DNA of 64,000 nucleotides from an uncultured Bacteroidota bacterium (GCA_937894725.1 CALAYL010000095.1:7937-71936), one strand, 5' to 3'; positions 48,068-57,366 are shown, counted from the stretch's first letter. Numbers and translations are program-made. Notes: generated by a model not told the origin, from the letters alone.

Positions 48068-48730
48068 ATGAAAAAACTAATTCTAACAATCGCAGTAGCC
48101 GTGTTTGCTACTATTTCTACAAAAGCACAATTTGGTGTGATGGGAGGTGCCGTAGGCACTCAAGTCGTAGTAGCCAAAGTAAAATTGGTCAGTGGTGATG
48201 CCGCTGCTATCAAAGGCAAATCAATCAAAGTAGTAATGAACTATGATGGGATGATTGTCAGCAAATACAAAATGGCTTTTGGCAAAAAAATTAGTGAAGC
48301 AGAATTTATTAAAAATAAATCTGAAGACCTAAATAAAAAAGAAGCTGGAAAGGGAGATGCTTGGGCTAAAAAATGGGAAGAAGATAAGGCATCTCGATAT
48401 GCTCAATCATTTATCACTAAGTACAATGAAGATGGCAAAAAAAAGCTAAACACTTCTGCAAGTACTACAGAAGGAGAATTGACTCTTGAAATAAAAACCA
48501 CCTACATGGAACCTGGCTATTTCATTGGTATAGATAAAGCTCCTGCAATTTTGAATATGACCTTAACATTCAAAAATGCAGCTGGCGCACCAGTACTCGT
48601 GTTGAGCATGGAGAAAGTGGCCGGACAAGCATTCGGATTTGGCGATGTAGATACAGGCGCTCGTATAGCTGAAGGCTACGAAAAATGTGCTAAAGAGGCA
48701 ATCAAAATTATTGAAAAGAAAGCTAAATAA
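48068..48730 (+). CDS. Exported conserved hypothetical protein
   Basis: A 220-residue protein with a signal peptide (MKKLILTIAVAVFATISTKAQ), then a beta-strand-rich region starting GVMGGAVGTQVVVAKVKLV and a charged stretch (GDAWAKKWEEDKASRYAQSF) and a C-terminal YEKCAKEAIKIIEKKAK helix. The family is common in Bacteroidota but has no known function. A TATTTTCG box at 48026-48033 may be a -7 element. The gene ends in a strong terminator. Confidence 0.7.
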   Translation: MKKLILTIAVAVFATISTKAQFGVMGGAVGTQVVVAKVKLVSGDAAAIKGKSIKVVMNYDGMIVSKYKMAFGKKISEAEFIKNKSEDLNKKEAGKGDAWAKKWEEDKASRYAQSFITKYNEDGKKKLNTSASTTEGELTLEIKTTYMEPGYFIGIDKAPAILNMTLTFKNAAGAPVLVLSMEKVAGQAFGFGDVDTGARIAEGYEKCAKEAIKIIEKKAK

Positions 48731-48750
48731 GACGTAAAACTATTTTCAAA

Positions 48751-48779
48751 AAACCTCGGCAGCTTGTCGGGGTTTTTTT
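48751..48779 (+). terminator. Intrinsic terminator
   Basis: An 11-base stem with two G-T pairs (48751-48761 with 48765-48775) and a three-base loop is followed by a T run. It lies 20 bases after the stop of the preceding gene. Confidence 0.85.
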
Positions 48780-48824
48780 ATGGAAAAAATCAATAGCTTA
48801 CATCTATATTTAAAATCAACACTT

Positions 48825-49676
48825 ATGCGACTTACGCTTCTAACTTTTGTAGCATTAATCGTCTTTTCGGCTTGTAATGAAAAAAATAACCAAGCAATAG
48901 AGGCAACAAGCTCCTTTATGGGCGGCAAAGACAAAATGGGAGCTTCGTATAGCGAAAGTCCCGCCACCGAATCTGAAGATAGAATTCCATTGCCCTCATC
49001 GCCTAGCCGAGTAGAAACGACCGAAAGCACGAAAATTATATATACTGCCGATATAAAAATGCAAGTAGATAAGTTGGTTGATGCTTCGCAAAAACTCAAA
49101 AAACTCGTAGCGGATAGTAAGGCGTATCTAGCATCCGACAATCAAAGCCAAAATGACTATGATCTTACCCGTTCATTTACCATACGGGTACCAGCCGAGC
49201 AGTTTGACACTTTATTAAATCAACTAGTCAATGAAGGCGTGTTTCTTGACTATAAAAATGTAAGAGCCGAAGACGTAACCTCACAATATGTAGATGTAGC
49301 CACTCGTCTCAAAAACAAGCAGGCACTAGAACAGCAGTATCTCAGCATACTCAAGCAAGCCACCAAAGTAGCGGATATACTCGAGGTGCAAACACAACTT
49401 GCACAAGTGCGCGAAGATATAGATGCCCAAATGGCGCAACTCAAACTCCTGCAAGACCAAGTGAGCTATAGCACCATAAACATAGAGCTTTACCAAAAAC
49501 TCGAGTTTAAAGCTCGCCCAAAAGAATCCTTCTTTGCACAACTAGCAGAATCACTCAGAAATGGAGCTATAAACTTCAACTACTTTGTGCTCCATATCGC
49601 TAGTCTTTGGCCGTTTGCTATTTTGGTAGGCTTGATAATATGGGGAGTGAAAAGATGGAGAGCGAGGAAGAAATAA
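48825..49676 (+). CDS. DUF4349 family lipoprotein
   Basis: The 283-residue product has a lipoprotein signal (lipobox VFSAC), a Ser/Glu-rich linker, a DUF4349 domain from about residue 75 (IIYTADIKMQVDKL, FTIRVPAEQFDTLLNQL, VTSQYVDVATRLKNK), a central coiled coil and a C-terminal membrane helix (about residues 245-275) followed by RWRARKK. The ATG at 48825 was chosen because it begins the lipoprotein signal. The function of this family is not known; it is envelope-bound. Confidence 0.85.
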   Translation: MRLTLLTFVALIVFSACNEKNNQAIEATSSFMGGKDKMGASYSESPATESEDRIPLPSSPSRVETTESTKIIYTADIKMQVDKLVDASQKLKKLVADSKAYLASDNQSQNDYDLTRSFTIRVPAEQFDTLLNQLVNEGVFLDYKNVRAEDVTSQYVDVATRLKNKQALEQQYLSILKQATKVADILEVQTQLAQVREDIDAQMAQLKLLQDQVSYSTINIELYQKLEFKARPKESFFAQLAESLRNGAINFNYFVLHIASLWPFAILVGLIIWGVKRWRARKK

Positions 49677-49766
49677 TAAAAGGAAATTTGTTTCTTATTT
49701 TATGGAGCTTAAGGTTTTTAATTCTAGGGATTGCATGTTTATAGGATAAGAAAATCCATCGTTCTT

Positions 49767-49783
49767 CGACCCCGAAGGGGTCG
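49767..49783. repeat. REP-like palindrome near a RAYT gene
   Basis: CGACCCC and GGGGTCG form a perfect 7-base stem with the loop GAA. It lies 48 bases beyond the stop of the transposase gene. A second short hairpin (GATGCC-ATT-GGCATC, 49817-49831) touches the stop codon. Such palindromes are the usual targets of REP-associated tyrosine transposases. Only one copy is visible in this window. Confidence 0.55.
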
Positions 49784-49830
49784 CACATCTATTGCCGAAT
49801 AATTCTACAAACGTTTGATGCCATTGGCAT

Positions 49831-50289
49831 CTAAAGCCAATCAAACAAATATTTCTCTTCATATTTGATTTCGAACTTTTGTAAAAAATCAAGGTACTCA
49901 TGTTTGAAACTTGTTTTCTTATGATGCTCTTTTTGATGCAATATATAGTTATATACATTATTTATTTGCGAATGACTATACGAAAATGCACCATACCCTT
50001 CCTGCCAATTAAATTTAGATTTTGAGAGTTTATTTTCGTTCACAAACTCATTGCTTGATTTTTTTATTTCTCTGACTAAATCGCTTAGATTACAGTTTGG
50101 CTTCATGCCAATAAATAAATGAATATAGTCTGACATTCCATTAATAGCAATCATTTTTTGCCCCTTATTTTGCACTATTCCCGTTATATACCGATAGAGA
50201 TTCTCTTCCCAAGAAAAATCAATCAACGCATCTCTATTCTTTACTGCAAAAACTATTTGGATATATATTTGAGAATAGGTACTTGACAT
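49831..50289 (-). CDS. IS200/REP-associated (RAYT-like) transposase
   Basis: A 152-residue Y1-transposase-like protein. Segments such as YIQIVFAVKNR at the start, the GMSDYIHLFIGM strand, EWQEGYGAF-like NWQEGYGAFSYS and the NYILHQKEHHKK helix with the probable catalytic Tyr are typical of the family. The first His of the HUH pair is replaced by Tyr (Tyr-Ile-His, in SDYIHL), so catalytic ability is uncertain. The ATG at 50289 was chosen from the family start MSSTYSQIYIQ; ATG at 50295 is an alternative. Flanking inverted repeats of an insertion sequence are not seen, and a single resident copy with REP-like palindromes fits a domesticated RAYT. Confidence 0.82.
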   Translation of the reverse strand: MSSTYSQIYIQIVFAVKNRDALIDFSWEENLYRYITGIVQNKGQKMIAINGMSDYIHLFIGMKPNCNLSDLVREIKKSSNEFVNENKLSKSKFNWQEGYGAFSYSHSQINNVYNYILHQKEHHKKTSFKHEYLDFLQKFEIKYEEKYLFDWL

Positions 50290-50360
50290 AGTCATTTTCT
50301 TTTATTCAACTAATTTATAAAAATATAGCCTAGAGAAAAAGGATTGCGTTTTGCATTCGC

Positions 50361-50389
50361 AAAAAAAAGGTCTGCCTCATTGGCAGACC
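50361..50389 (-). terminator. Intrinsic terminator of the PKD-type T9SS gene
   Basis: A perfect 8-base stem (GGTCTGCC at 50369-50376 with 50382-50389) is followed on the minus strand by eight T residues. It lies 22 bases after the stop. Confidence 0.85.
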
Positions 50390-50410
50390 AAACTAAGCGA
50401 GAAGGCAAGT

Positions 50411-52189
50411 TTATTGTTTGACTACTTTTTGGGTATAGGTTTTACCCTCCACCTCTAGTTTTACAATATAAATTCCATTTGTATAACCACTCAAATCAAA
50501 TGTGTTATACCCTTCTATTAATGTTTTACTAAGTACTTTAGCCCCAAGGATGTTAAAGACATGAAGATTTGCACTTTTCGGTGATTCAAGTTGAAAAAGT
50601 CCACTGCTTGGATTAGGGAAAATAGCAATCTTACTTTCAGTATTCACATCACTAATTGTATTTGTAATAGTTGTTCTGTTTACTACTTTTATTGATATTA
50701 TACCATCTGTTTTGAAAATGTAAGTCGAAGAATCGCAGTATGTATTTGTACATCCAAGTGTATCTGAAACTTGAAGACAAATATTGTAAAATCCAGGACT
50801 TGAGTATGTGTGTGATGGTGTTATGCCATTGCTAGTAGTGCCATCTCCCCAAAACCAAACATAATTTAATGGATATTGCGAAGCAGAATAATTATATACA
50901 GTCCAAGTTTGAGCTGCAGATGAATCAGGATAAATAGTGAAAAACGCTGCACAATAAGTTTGACAATTTAGCGTGTCTAAAAATAAATGTAAGCTATCAA
51001 TGTATGAGGTGGCACCATCAGTGGCAGTCAAGTAAATTGTAGCATCTGTACTGCCCATAATTAATGAGGTATTACTCCCAGAGTTGATAGTCAAGGAACC
51101 ACTAGATGTTGTCCAAGTATATTGCAGGTTTTGAAGCTGGGTAGAATCGAATCCAAATACAAATGCGCTTAAGCTTATAGCATGTCCTTTGCAGGCAGAT
51201 GTTTTGCTATAGGCTATTTTAAGTAAGGGGTCTGTACATATTGTGATAAGAGGTACGATATCGTGATTTTGGTAGTAAACATAGCTGCAATTTATAGGTG
51301 TAGATGGTATTATGTAAGTAGCAGCATTAGTAGTGTCAAGCACACTTAAACCCAAACTATCAGCTAATATTTCACCAAAATAATTTTTGCCTTTGAAAAC
51401 AGATGGATAGGCGGGAGACGAAAACTGCTGTCCATTAAAGGTTATTGTACCACAAGAGTCTCCATACGAATAAGTCAAATAAAAACGCTTAGCCGTATCT
51501 AATGTTTTCCACTCTACTTGAATGGAAAAAATATCTCCTTTATTTAACTGACATCCAATAAAAGTACTCTTAGCTCTATTTACAAATCCACCTGTTATGT
51601 ATGGCTTTAAACTACTGCCTACAACGGCTACTTTTTTTACATTTAAGAAAGTAGAGCCTTGCTTTTTTTGAACAGTAATATTAAGAGAATCTGTATTTGT
51701 CAGCTTGTTTGAATCTACATCCAATGCATATCCTAATATAACTGAGTCAATATAAACTGTAGCTAGACTAATAGGGATATAACTAAATAGAGGCGTACTT
51801 ATTATATCTGATAGCTTTACTATGCTATCATACACCACTTTTACATAAGTGAGATTGTTTATATTTAAAGTATCCACAAAGGGTGTAATACCATTTGCCA
51901 TAATGATTGGATTTGCTTCAAACCAACTACCTGTATAGTTTAGTGTAGTTTGTTTCGTTTTAAATAAGTAATCATAGAGTCCCAAATCTAACTCAAATCG
52001 GTCACAAGCACTTCTGCTCGCCCTAGAGGGCAGACTATTATTAAATTTTGAAACCATTTCATAGTAGTCCACATTTTTTAGTACAGGAAATGTTTTTGCT
52101 GGTTTAGGCAGATACACTGATGCTTTTTGTGCTGTGAGTATATTAACTGTACAAAGCCCTAGGCATAAAATGGTGATAAACTTTTTCAT
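50411..52189 (-). CDS. T9SS-secreted protein with PKD-type domain
   Basis: A 592-residue protein with a signal peptide (ending ILTAQK), a large beta-rich region with several Cys, a PKD-like domain in the second half (VWFWGDGTTSNGITPSHTYSS, ending in FYNICLQVSD) and a type A sorting domain (IFPNPSSGLFQLE, FNILGAKVLSKTL, YTNGIYIVKLEVEGK). It is predicted to be secreted by T9SS. No catalytic domain is recognised, so a binding or structural role is likelier. Confidence 0.83.
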   Translation of the reverse strand: MKKFITILCLGLCTVNILTAQKASVYLPKPAKTFPVLKNVDYYEMVSKFNNSLPSRASRSACDRFELDLGLYDYLFKTKQTTLNYTGSWFEANPIIMANGITPFVDTLNINNLTYVKVVYDSIVKLSDIISTPLFSYIPISLATVYIDSVILGYALDVDSNKLTNTDSLNITVQKKQGSTFLNVKKVAVVGSSLKPYITGGFVNRAKSTFIGCQLNKGDIFSIQVEWKTLDTAKRFYLTYSYGDSCGTITFNGQQFSSPAYPSVFKGKNYFGEILADSLGLSVLDTTNAATYIIPSTPINCSYVYYQNHDIVPLITICTDPLLKIAYSKTSACKGHAISLSAFVFGFDSTQLQNLQYTWTTSSGSLTINSGSNTSLIMGSTDATIYLTATDGATSYIDSLHLFLDTLNCQTYCAAFFTIYPDSSAAQTWTVYNYSASQYPLNYVWFWGDGTTSNGITPSHTYSSPGFYNICLQVSDTLGCTNTYCDSSTYIFKTDGIISIKVVNRTTITNTISDVNTESKIAIFPNPSSGLFQLESPKSANLHVFNILGAKVLSKTLIEGYNTFDLSGYTNGIYIVKLEVEGKTYTQKVVKQ

Positions 52190-52413
52190 ATAAAATATTT
52201 TAAAGAAGTTAAAAGAGAATAAATTAAATGTAAATCATACTTTTAAACAAAGTAAGAAAAAAAGGGACAGTAAAATAAAATGGATTTCTTTTGACTAAAC
52301 TATGACAAAAGTGAGTAATCTTAAATTGCCTCCTTGCGATAGTGAATTACGCTCCCTGTTGAAAAGTGCAAAACCAACTAAGTCGTTGCACTTTTTTTTC
52401 TCACTTTTGTGCT

Positions 52414-53295
52414 ATGCAACAATATCACCAACTCTTACAGCATATTTTAGACCATGGCATTCGCAAGAGCGACCGCACAGGCACAGGTACGCTGAGTTGT
52501 TTTGGGTATCAGATGCGCTTTGATTTGCAGCAGGGTTTTCCATTAATCACTACCAAAAAAGTGTTTACCAAAGCTATTATCCATGAATTGTTGTGGTTTT
52601 TGAAAGGCGAGTCAAACGTCCGCTACCTCTCCGAAAATGGCGTGTCTATTTGGGATGATTGGCCATACTCCAGTTACAAAAAAAGTCCTGACTTTGGCGG
52701 AGAGACGATGAAAGAATTTAGCCAAAAAATAGCTTCAGACGAATCTTTTGCCCAAAAATGGGGCGAACTTGGACCCGTGTATGGTGTGCAATGGCGCTCT
52801 TGGCCTACATACGATGGCAATACCATAGACCAAATCAGCGATGTAATCGCACAAATCAAAAAAAATCCCGACTCTAGACGACTCCTTGTCAATGCGTGGA
52901 ACGTAGCACTGGTGGACAAAATGGCTTTACCTCCATGCCACACTATGTTTCAGTTTTATGTAGCAGAGGGCAAGCTAAGTTGTCAACTTTATCAGCGTAG
53001 TGCCGATGTTTTTTTGGGTGTGCCTTTCAACATCGCTTCTTATGCTCTACTCACGATGATGGTGGCGCAAGTGTGTGGACTAGGCATTGGCGAGTTTATT
53101 CATACTTTTGGCGATGTGCATTTGTATAGCAACCATGAGGAGCAAGCTCGTTTGCAGCTTAGCCGTGATTTTCGTTCGTTGCCTCAGTTAAAACTCAATA
53201 CTAAAATCACTTCCATCTTCGATTTTGACTATAAGGATGTAGAAATATTGAACTATGACCCACACCCAGCTATCTCTGCTCCTGTGGCCGTGTAA
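52414..53295 (+). CDS. thyA: Thymidylate synthase ThyA
   Basis: ThyA makes dTMP from dUMP using methylenetetrahydrofolate. The 293-residue protein shows RTGTGTLSCFG near the start, HELLWFLKGESN, the catalytic Cys175 in ALPPCHTMFQFYV and the YQRSADVFLGVPFNIASYALL segment, and ends with the short tail seen in many bacterial ThyA. The frame is open to 52366, but ATG at 52414 begins the conserved N-terminus. Confidence 0.97.
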   Translation: MQQYHQLLQHILDHGIRKSDRTGTGTLSCFGYQMRFDLQQGFPLITTKKVFTKAIIHELLWFLKGESNVRYLSENGVSIWDDWPYSSYKKSPDFGGETMKEFSQKIASDESFAQKWGELGPVYGVQWRSWPTYDGNTIDQISDVIAQIKKNPDSRRLLVNAWNVALVDKMALPPCHTMFQFYVAEGKLSCQLYQRSADVFLGVPFNIASYALLTMMVAQVCGLGIGEFIHTFGDVHLYSNHEEQARLQLSRDFRSLPQLKLNTKITSIFDFDYKDVEILNYDPHPAISAPVAV

Positions 53296-53343
53296 ACTTT
53301 TTTTTGTTTAATTTAAAATTACTATTAAATTTGCCCTCCTTTT

Positions 53344-53425
53344 GCGGGTGTGGCGAAATTGGCAGACGCACTAGACTTAGGATCTAGCGGAGCAATCCAT
53401 GGGGGTTCAAGTCCCTCCACCCGCA
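53344..53425 (+). tRNA. tRNA-Leu (anticodon TAG)
   Basis: The acceptor arms GCGGGTG and CACCCGC pair, the D-arm has GGCAGACGC, the anticodon stem CTAGA/TCTAG encloses the loop CTTAGGA with anticodon TAG at 53378-53380, a variable arm follows and the T-loop is GTTCAAGTC. The CCA end is not encoded. A reading frame crosses the gene, giving a well-known spurious peptide. Confidence 0.96.
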
Positions 53426-53438
53426 CAAAACAACAAAC

Positions 53439-53468
53439 ATTGCCCCGACCTTTTGGGGCAATTTTTTT
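53439..53468 (+). terminator. Terminator between tRNA-Leu and tig
   Basis: ATTGCCCC and GGGGCAAT (53439-53446 with 53455-53462) form an 8-base stem and are followed by T residues. It is 23 bases before the tig ATG, so tig is likely to have its own promoter or to depend on read-through. Confidence 0.75.
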
Positions 53469-53490
53469 AACCTCAAAAAACGACTATAAA

Positions 53491-54864
53491 ATGTCTGTAA
53501 CGCAACAACAAACTTCAGATTTAACAACCAAAATCAACGTACACCTTAAAAAAGAAGAGTACGAAAAATCGGTTACTGATGCTATCAAAAAATTAGCTAA
53601 ACAAGTGGCTATCAAAGGTTTTAGACCCGGCATGGCACCGCTAGGCTTAGTAAAAAAAATGCACGGCAATAGCATATTGATAGAGGAAGTAAACAAGCTA
53701 TTAAACGACCGTATATTCAACTTCATCCAAACAGAAAGCCTTGATCTACTCGGACAGCCAATGCCTGCGGCAGACCAGCCTTTTCTTGATTTGTCTATAG
53801 ACAAAATGCATGACATTGATTTTAGCTACGAAATAGGTCTCGCTCCTAAAGTGGATTTTGACTTTCTGAAAAAGGCAGCTCCATTTACACATTATAAAGT
53901 AGCTATCGAAGATAACATGGTAAACGAAGAAGTGGACAGACTCCGCAAGCGTTTTGCAAGCTATGAATACCCAGAAGCTGTAGGTGATAATGACATCCTG
54001 ATGTTCACTATCGAAGAACTAGACACAGACGGCAATGTAAAAGAAGGTGGTGTAAGCACGACCAACTCTATCATGCTCGATATGCTCAAAGCCGACAAAA
54101 AAGATAGCTTTTTAGCACTCAAAAAACATGACTCAATCACCCTAAATATTTTCGAAACCATAGATAGAGAAAAAGATGCTGTTATCAAACATGTATTGAA
54201 CGTACAAGACCCAGCAACTGTAATAGATACTATAGGAAGCGAGTTTAAACTTACGCTCAACAACATTACTCGCTCTGTACCAGCTGAGTTAAACGAAGAA
54301 TTCTTCAAAAAAGCCTATGGCGAAGGCGGCCCTACATCAGAGGCAGAAATGAAAGAGCTTATTAAGAAAGACTTACAGGCTTATTTTGATGGGCAAGCTG
54401 ATGCTTACCTCACCAATCTTTTACATCAATATATGATGGAAAACGCTGGTCTCGTATTGCCAGACGACTTCATGAAACGTTGGATTAAAACGGTAAACGA
54501 AAAAGAAATTACCCAAGAACAAATCGAAGCAGACTACCCTCAGTTTTCTAAGCAAATCAAATGGAATTTGATGGTAAAAAAAGTAGTAACAGAACAACAA
54601 CTATCTGTAGGGAAAGAAGAACTTGAGCAATTTGCACGTACACAAATCATGTCGCAAATGTATGGCTATGGTTTGAAAGATATAGGCTCAGACTGGTTAA
54701 ACGAATTTGTAGCAAAGCAAATGCTAGACAAGAAATATGTAGAGCAAACACGGGAGCGAATTCTTGATGATAAAGCATTAGCGTATCTCAAAACACAAGT
54801 TAAAGTAGAAGAAAAACCGACCACGTTTGAAGATTTCAAAGCACTGGTAGAAACTGCAAAATAA
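53491..54864 (+). CDS. tig: Trigger factor
   Basis: The ribosome-bound chaperone and peptidyl-prolyl isomerase trigger factor. The 457-residue protein has a ribosome-binding N-terminus with VAIKGFRPGMAPLGLVKKM carrying the family GFRxGxxP signature, an FKBP-like central domain and a helical C-terminal chaperone domain (QADAYLTNLLHQYMMENAG onward). The ATG at 53491 was chosen because upstream in-frame codons come from the tRNA and its terminator. Confidence 0.93.
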   Translation: MSVTQQQTSDLTTKINVHLKKEEYEKSVTDAIKKLAKQVAIKGFRPGMAPLGLVKKMHGNSILIEEVNKLLNDRIFNFIQTESLDLLGQPMPAADQPFLDLSIDKMHDIDFSYEIGLAPKVDFDFLKKAAPFTHYKVAIEDNMVNEEVDRLRKRFASYEYPEAVGDNDILMFTIEELDTDGNVKEGGVSTTNSIMLDMLKADKKDSFLALKKHDSITLNIFETIDREKDAVIKHVLNVQDPATVIDTIGSEFKLTLNNITRSVPAELNEEFFKKAYGEGGPTSEAEMKELIKKDLQAYFDGQADAYLTNLLHQYMMENAGLVLPDDFMKRWIKTVNEKEITQEQIEADYPQFSKQIKWNLMVKKVVTEQQLSVGKEELEQFARTQIMSQMYGYGLKDIGSDWLNEFVAKQMLDKKYVEQTRERILDDKALAYLKTQVKVEEKPTTFEDFKALVETAK

Positions 54865-54885
54865 ATTTCGACTCCCATCACTTCA

Positions 54886-54917
54886 TTAAAATGGCGACCT
54901 ATAGGTCGCCATTTTAA
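54886..54917. terminator. Perfect 32-base palindrome serving as bidirectional terminator
   Basis: From 54886 to 54917 the sequence reads the same on both strands: it is centred on CCTATAGG with GC-rich arms (ATGGCGACC) flanked by TTAAA and TTTAA. It lies between tig and the convergent exonuclease gene and suits termination from either side. Confidence 0.8.
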
Positions 54918-54972
54918 ATTTTATAAATTCAATTTGCAGATCAAACTAGCAAAAATCTCCACATGAATTGAC

Positions 54973-55713
54973 TTATTCTATTAGTACTACATCCTCATCT
55001 TGTAGCAGCGCAGTTTCTCCTTTGAGACGCATCAATATTCGAGCTACCGTCACCACATCGCGTTGGCAGTAGCGAACTATTCTATCCAATTCATGCCCCT
55101 GCCAATATACGGCTGCTACATCTTTACCTTCAATATCCTCTTTGGGTGAAGCGATACCAAGTGTAGCTGCTATCAACTTGAGTGAAGTGTAGTTTTTAAA
55201 ATCGCCAAATCGCCACTGCTGCAAGGTATCTATCACATTTATTTCCCAAGGTTTACGACCCGATAAATCTAGTATAGCCGGCAAAGTCAGACCATTAGCC
55301 AAAATACGCCTACATAGATAGGGTATATCAAACTCGCGCACATTGTGTCCGCCCAACTGCCAATGTTCTACATCATTGAAATACTTGCACAAAAGTGCAC
55401 AAAATGGGGCTAACAATTCCGCCTCATTATCAGACGAAAAACTCTTTACACGAAACGTATCGCTACCTCTTTTTTTGTCATGATGAAAATAGCCTATCGA
55501 CACACAAATAATTTTACCAAACTCCGCAAAAATCCCCGCTTTGCTAGCATAGGTCTCCGATGGTGTACTCACCCCTGCATCGCGAAAAGTGGCATGCTTA
55601 CTATCCCAGAGCGATTGCCAATAGGCATTTAACTCATCGTAAGTAGCCACATGAGGAACAGTCTCTATATCGAGAAAAAGCACTTCCCTTAATGTCTTAA
55701 CTTGCAACTCCAT
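54973..55713 (-). CDS. DnaQ-like 3'-5' exonuclease (PolB-associated type)
   Basis: A 246-residue RNase-H-fold exonuclease. The DEDDy-type residues are visible: Asp and Glu in LFLDIETVP, an Asp in GHNVREFDIPYLCRR, and the final YCQRDVVTVARIL with Tyr and Asp. The substrate could be DNA or RNA; a repair role is likely but not shown. It is co-directional with a small membrane protein gene 3 bases upstream, so the two likely form an operon. Confidence 0.85.
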   Translation of the reverse strand: MELQVKTLREVLFLDIETVPHVATYDELNAYWQSLWDSKHATFRDAGVSTPSETYASKAGIFAEFGKIICVSIGYFHHDKKRGSDTFRVKSFSSDNEAELLAPFCALLCKYFNDVEHWQLGGHNVREFDIPYLCRRILANGLTLPAILDLSGRKPWEINVIDTLQQWRFGDFKNYTSLKLIAATLGIASPKEDIEGKDVAAVYWQGHELDRIVRYCQRDVVTVARILMRLKGETALLQDEDVVLIE

Positions 55714-55716
55714 AGG

Positions 55717-56250
55717 CTATAAAATATTTTTGGCTTCTGCTTTCAAAAAATCAAGTGCCACTTGCGATGGAAGTGGTTCTTCTACCTGCTCTATGCCCAT
55801 CAAAATCATATTTGCAAGTTGCTGTGCTGGTGCTTGTGCATCTATCGTACCCGCCATCATGGTCACCATTTTGATGAGTTCCTTTTTTGATGAAACGATG
55901 AGATTCCAAGCATCAGCCGAAATATAAATCTGCTGCGCAAAATTGTGTTCTACCTCTGTGTGTATAGAAGTAACCATCGCAAATTGCAAGTCGCGAGTAG
56001 TCATACCAGACTCAAGCAATCGATTGATAAGCGAAGAAGGGTGCATCCTTTCGAGCAAAAGTGCCATACGCTCATATGCCTGCAATCGAATTATCATCGT
56101 ATCTTTCGAAAGATGGACTTTCGATTCGATAAGTCGCAACTGCTGGTCGCGAGTCATAAATGAACGAATGATATAGATAACCGTAACTGCTAAGATAGTC
56201 GCAGGTAGAGAAAATTTGAGTGTTTCTGTAACAAAAAGCATCCAATCCAT
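55717..56250 (-). CDS. Membrane-anchored hypothetical protein
   Basis: A 177-residue protein with one N-terminal membrane helix (about residues 12-31) and a helical cytoplasmic part with HLSKDTMIIRLQAYERMALLLERM and LQFAMVTSIHTEVEHNFAQQIY. The family is unknown to me beyond being conserved in Bacteroidota. It ends 3 bases before the exonuclease start, so the two genes are probably co-transcribed; the functional link is unclear. Confidence 0.65.
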   Translation of the reverse strand: MDWMLFVTETLKFSLPATILAVTVIYIIRSFMTRDQQLRLIESKVHLSKDTMIIRLQAYERMALLLERMHPSSLINRLLESGMTTRDLQFAMVTSIHTEVEHNFAQQIYISADAWNLIVSSKKELIKMVTMMAGTIDAQAPAQQLANMILMGIEQVEEPLPSQVALDFLKAEAKNIL

Positions 56251-56350
56251 TGTCGATTCTATTTTCCACTAAAATAGTGGATTTTCTGAAACGCTAAACA
56301 TCTTTTATAGATAACTGTTTGGAGTCTGTAGTTTAATATTAATTTTGAAG

Positions 56351-56908
56351 ATGAAAATAACCCTACTATCTGGCAGTTCTCGTGTCAATGCACTGAGTAT
56401 TCGTGTGGCTAATTTACTAAAAAATGAAATTGAAAAAAACTATGCACAGGTGCAAGTGCAAATTTTGGACATACGCGATTTTCCACTTCCATTTATAGAA
56501 AATGCATGGCCTACGCATGATGCTATACCTACTACCCATGTAGCTTTAAAGCCTTTGCTATTTGATGCGGATGCAGTTATACTCATTTCTCCCGAATACA
56601 ATGGCAGCTATAGTCCTGTGATGAAAAACTTGCTAGATCATTTCCCGAAATTTTCGCGTAAAGCATTTGGCATTTGCACCTATACTAATGGCGCTATGGG
56701 GGGTATGCGGGCTGCTATGCAGATGCAACAACTTATCTGTGGAATCTTTGGCGTGCCTTGCCCTCAAATGCTTTTGATAGGCGGTGTCGAAAAAAAAATA
56801 GATGAAAATGGACAACTTATCGACCCTACATTTCAGCGAAGTATAGACGGATTTTTGACTGAGTTCATTTGGCTTAGTCAATCCATATATGAAGCTAAAA
56901 GAAAGTAA
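56351..56908 (+). CDS. NAD(P)H-dependent FMN reductase family protein
   Basis: A 185-residue flavodoxin-fold oxidoreductase. The FMN phosphate loop is in LLSGSSRVNALS, and the SPEYNGSYSPVMKNLLDHF motif and the GAMGGMRAAMQMQQL region are typical of NADPH-dependent FMN reductases and azoreductase-like enzymes. The substrate is not known. The ATG at 56351 is preferred to a TTG two codons earlier. Confidence 0.9.
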   Translation: MKITLLSGSSRVNALSIRVANLLKNEIEKNYAQVQVQILDIRDFPLPFIENAWPTHDAIPTTHVALKPLLFDADAVILISPEYNGSYSPVMKNLLDHFPKFSRKAFGICTYTNGAMGGMRAAMQMQQLICGIFGVPCPQMLLIGGVEKKIDENGQLIDPTFQRSIDGFLTEFIWLSQSIYEAKRK

Positions 56909-56982
56909 CATCCTTGCTTGGCGATGCTAAATTTTGAACTAGTGTTTATTTGTCCATCAACTAGTTTGTAACTAAAAAAAGA

Positions 56983-57366
56983 TTATGACTGAGCTTCGTT
57001 TTCTTTTTTGATTTGCTCGTCTTTCTCTTTTATTTCATCAAAAATCTTGCTTATACGCTCCGCTTGATCGAGTGTATCATCGAGAAAAAAAGTAAACTGC
57101 GGTATCTTGCGCAAACTGCGCATTTGAACAGACAATGCTTTTTTGAGTTGACCTTGGGCTTCATTGAGTTGCGCCATCACCACTTCAGCTGAGGGAGCAT
57201 TATATATACTAAAATAAAATCGAGCCAAAGACAAGTCGGACGTTACTCGCACATTGGTTACAGACACCAGCGCGTTGCCGTAGATACCTTTCCCTTCTTT
57301 ATATAAAATTTCGGTCATCACTTCTCGCATCAGCGAGGCTATTTTATTTTGTCTTCTATTGTCCAT
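56983..57366 (-). CDS. rbfA: Ribosome-binding factor A
   Basis: RbfA binds the 30S subunit late in assembly, at the 16S rRNA 5' end. The 127-residue protein has the KH-like core with VTNVRVTSDLSLARFYFSIY and LRKIPQFTFFLDDTLDQAERI, and a lysine/glutamate-rich tail. The start MDNRRQNKIASLMREVM fits the family. It is divergent from the ABC exporter gene. Confidence 0.95.
   Translation of the reverse strand: MDNRRQNKIASLMREVMTEILYKEGKGIYGNALVSVTNVRVTSDLSLARFYFSIYNAPSAEVVMAQLNEAQGQLKKALSVQMRSLRKIPQFTFFLDDTLDQAERISKIFDEIKEKDEQIKKENEAQS

Noticed and set aside
53350..53490. N-terminal extension of tig starting MAKLADALDLG
   Set aside because: It is the translation of the tRNA-Leu gene and its terminator; the tig start is at 53491.
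56319..56347. TTG and TAATTTTG as promoter of the FMN reductase gene
   Set aside because: The -7 box ends only three bases before the ATG, so transcription would begin inside the coding start.
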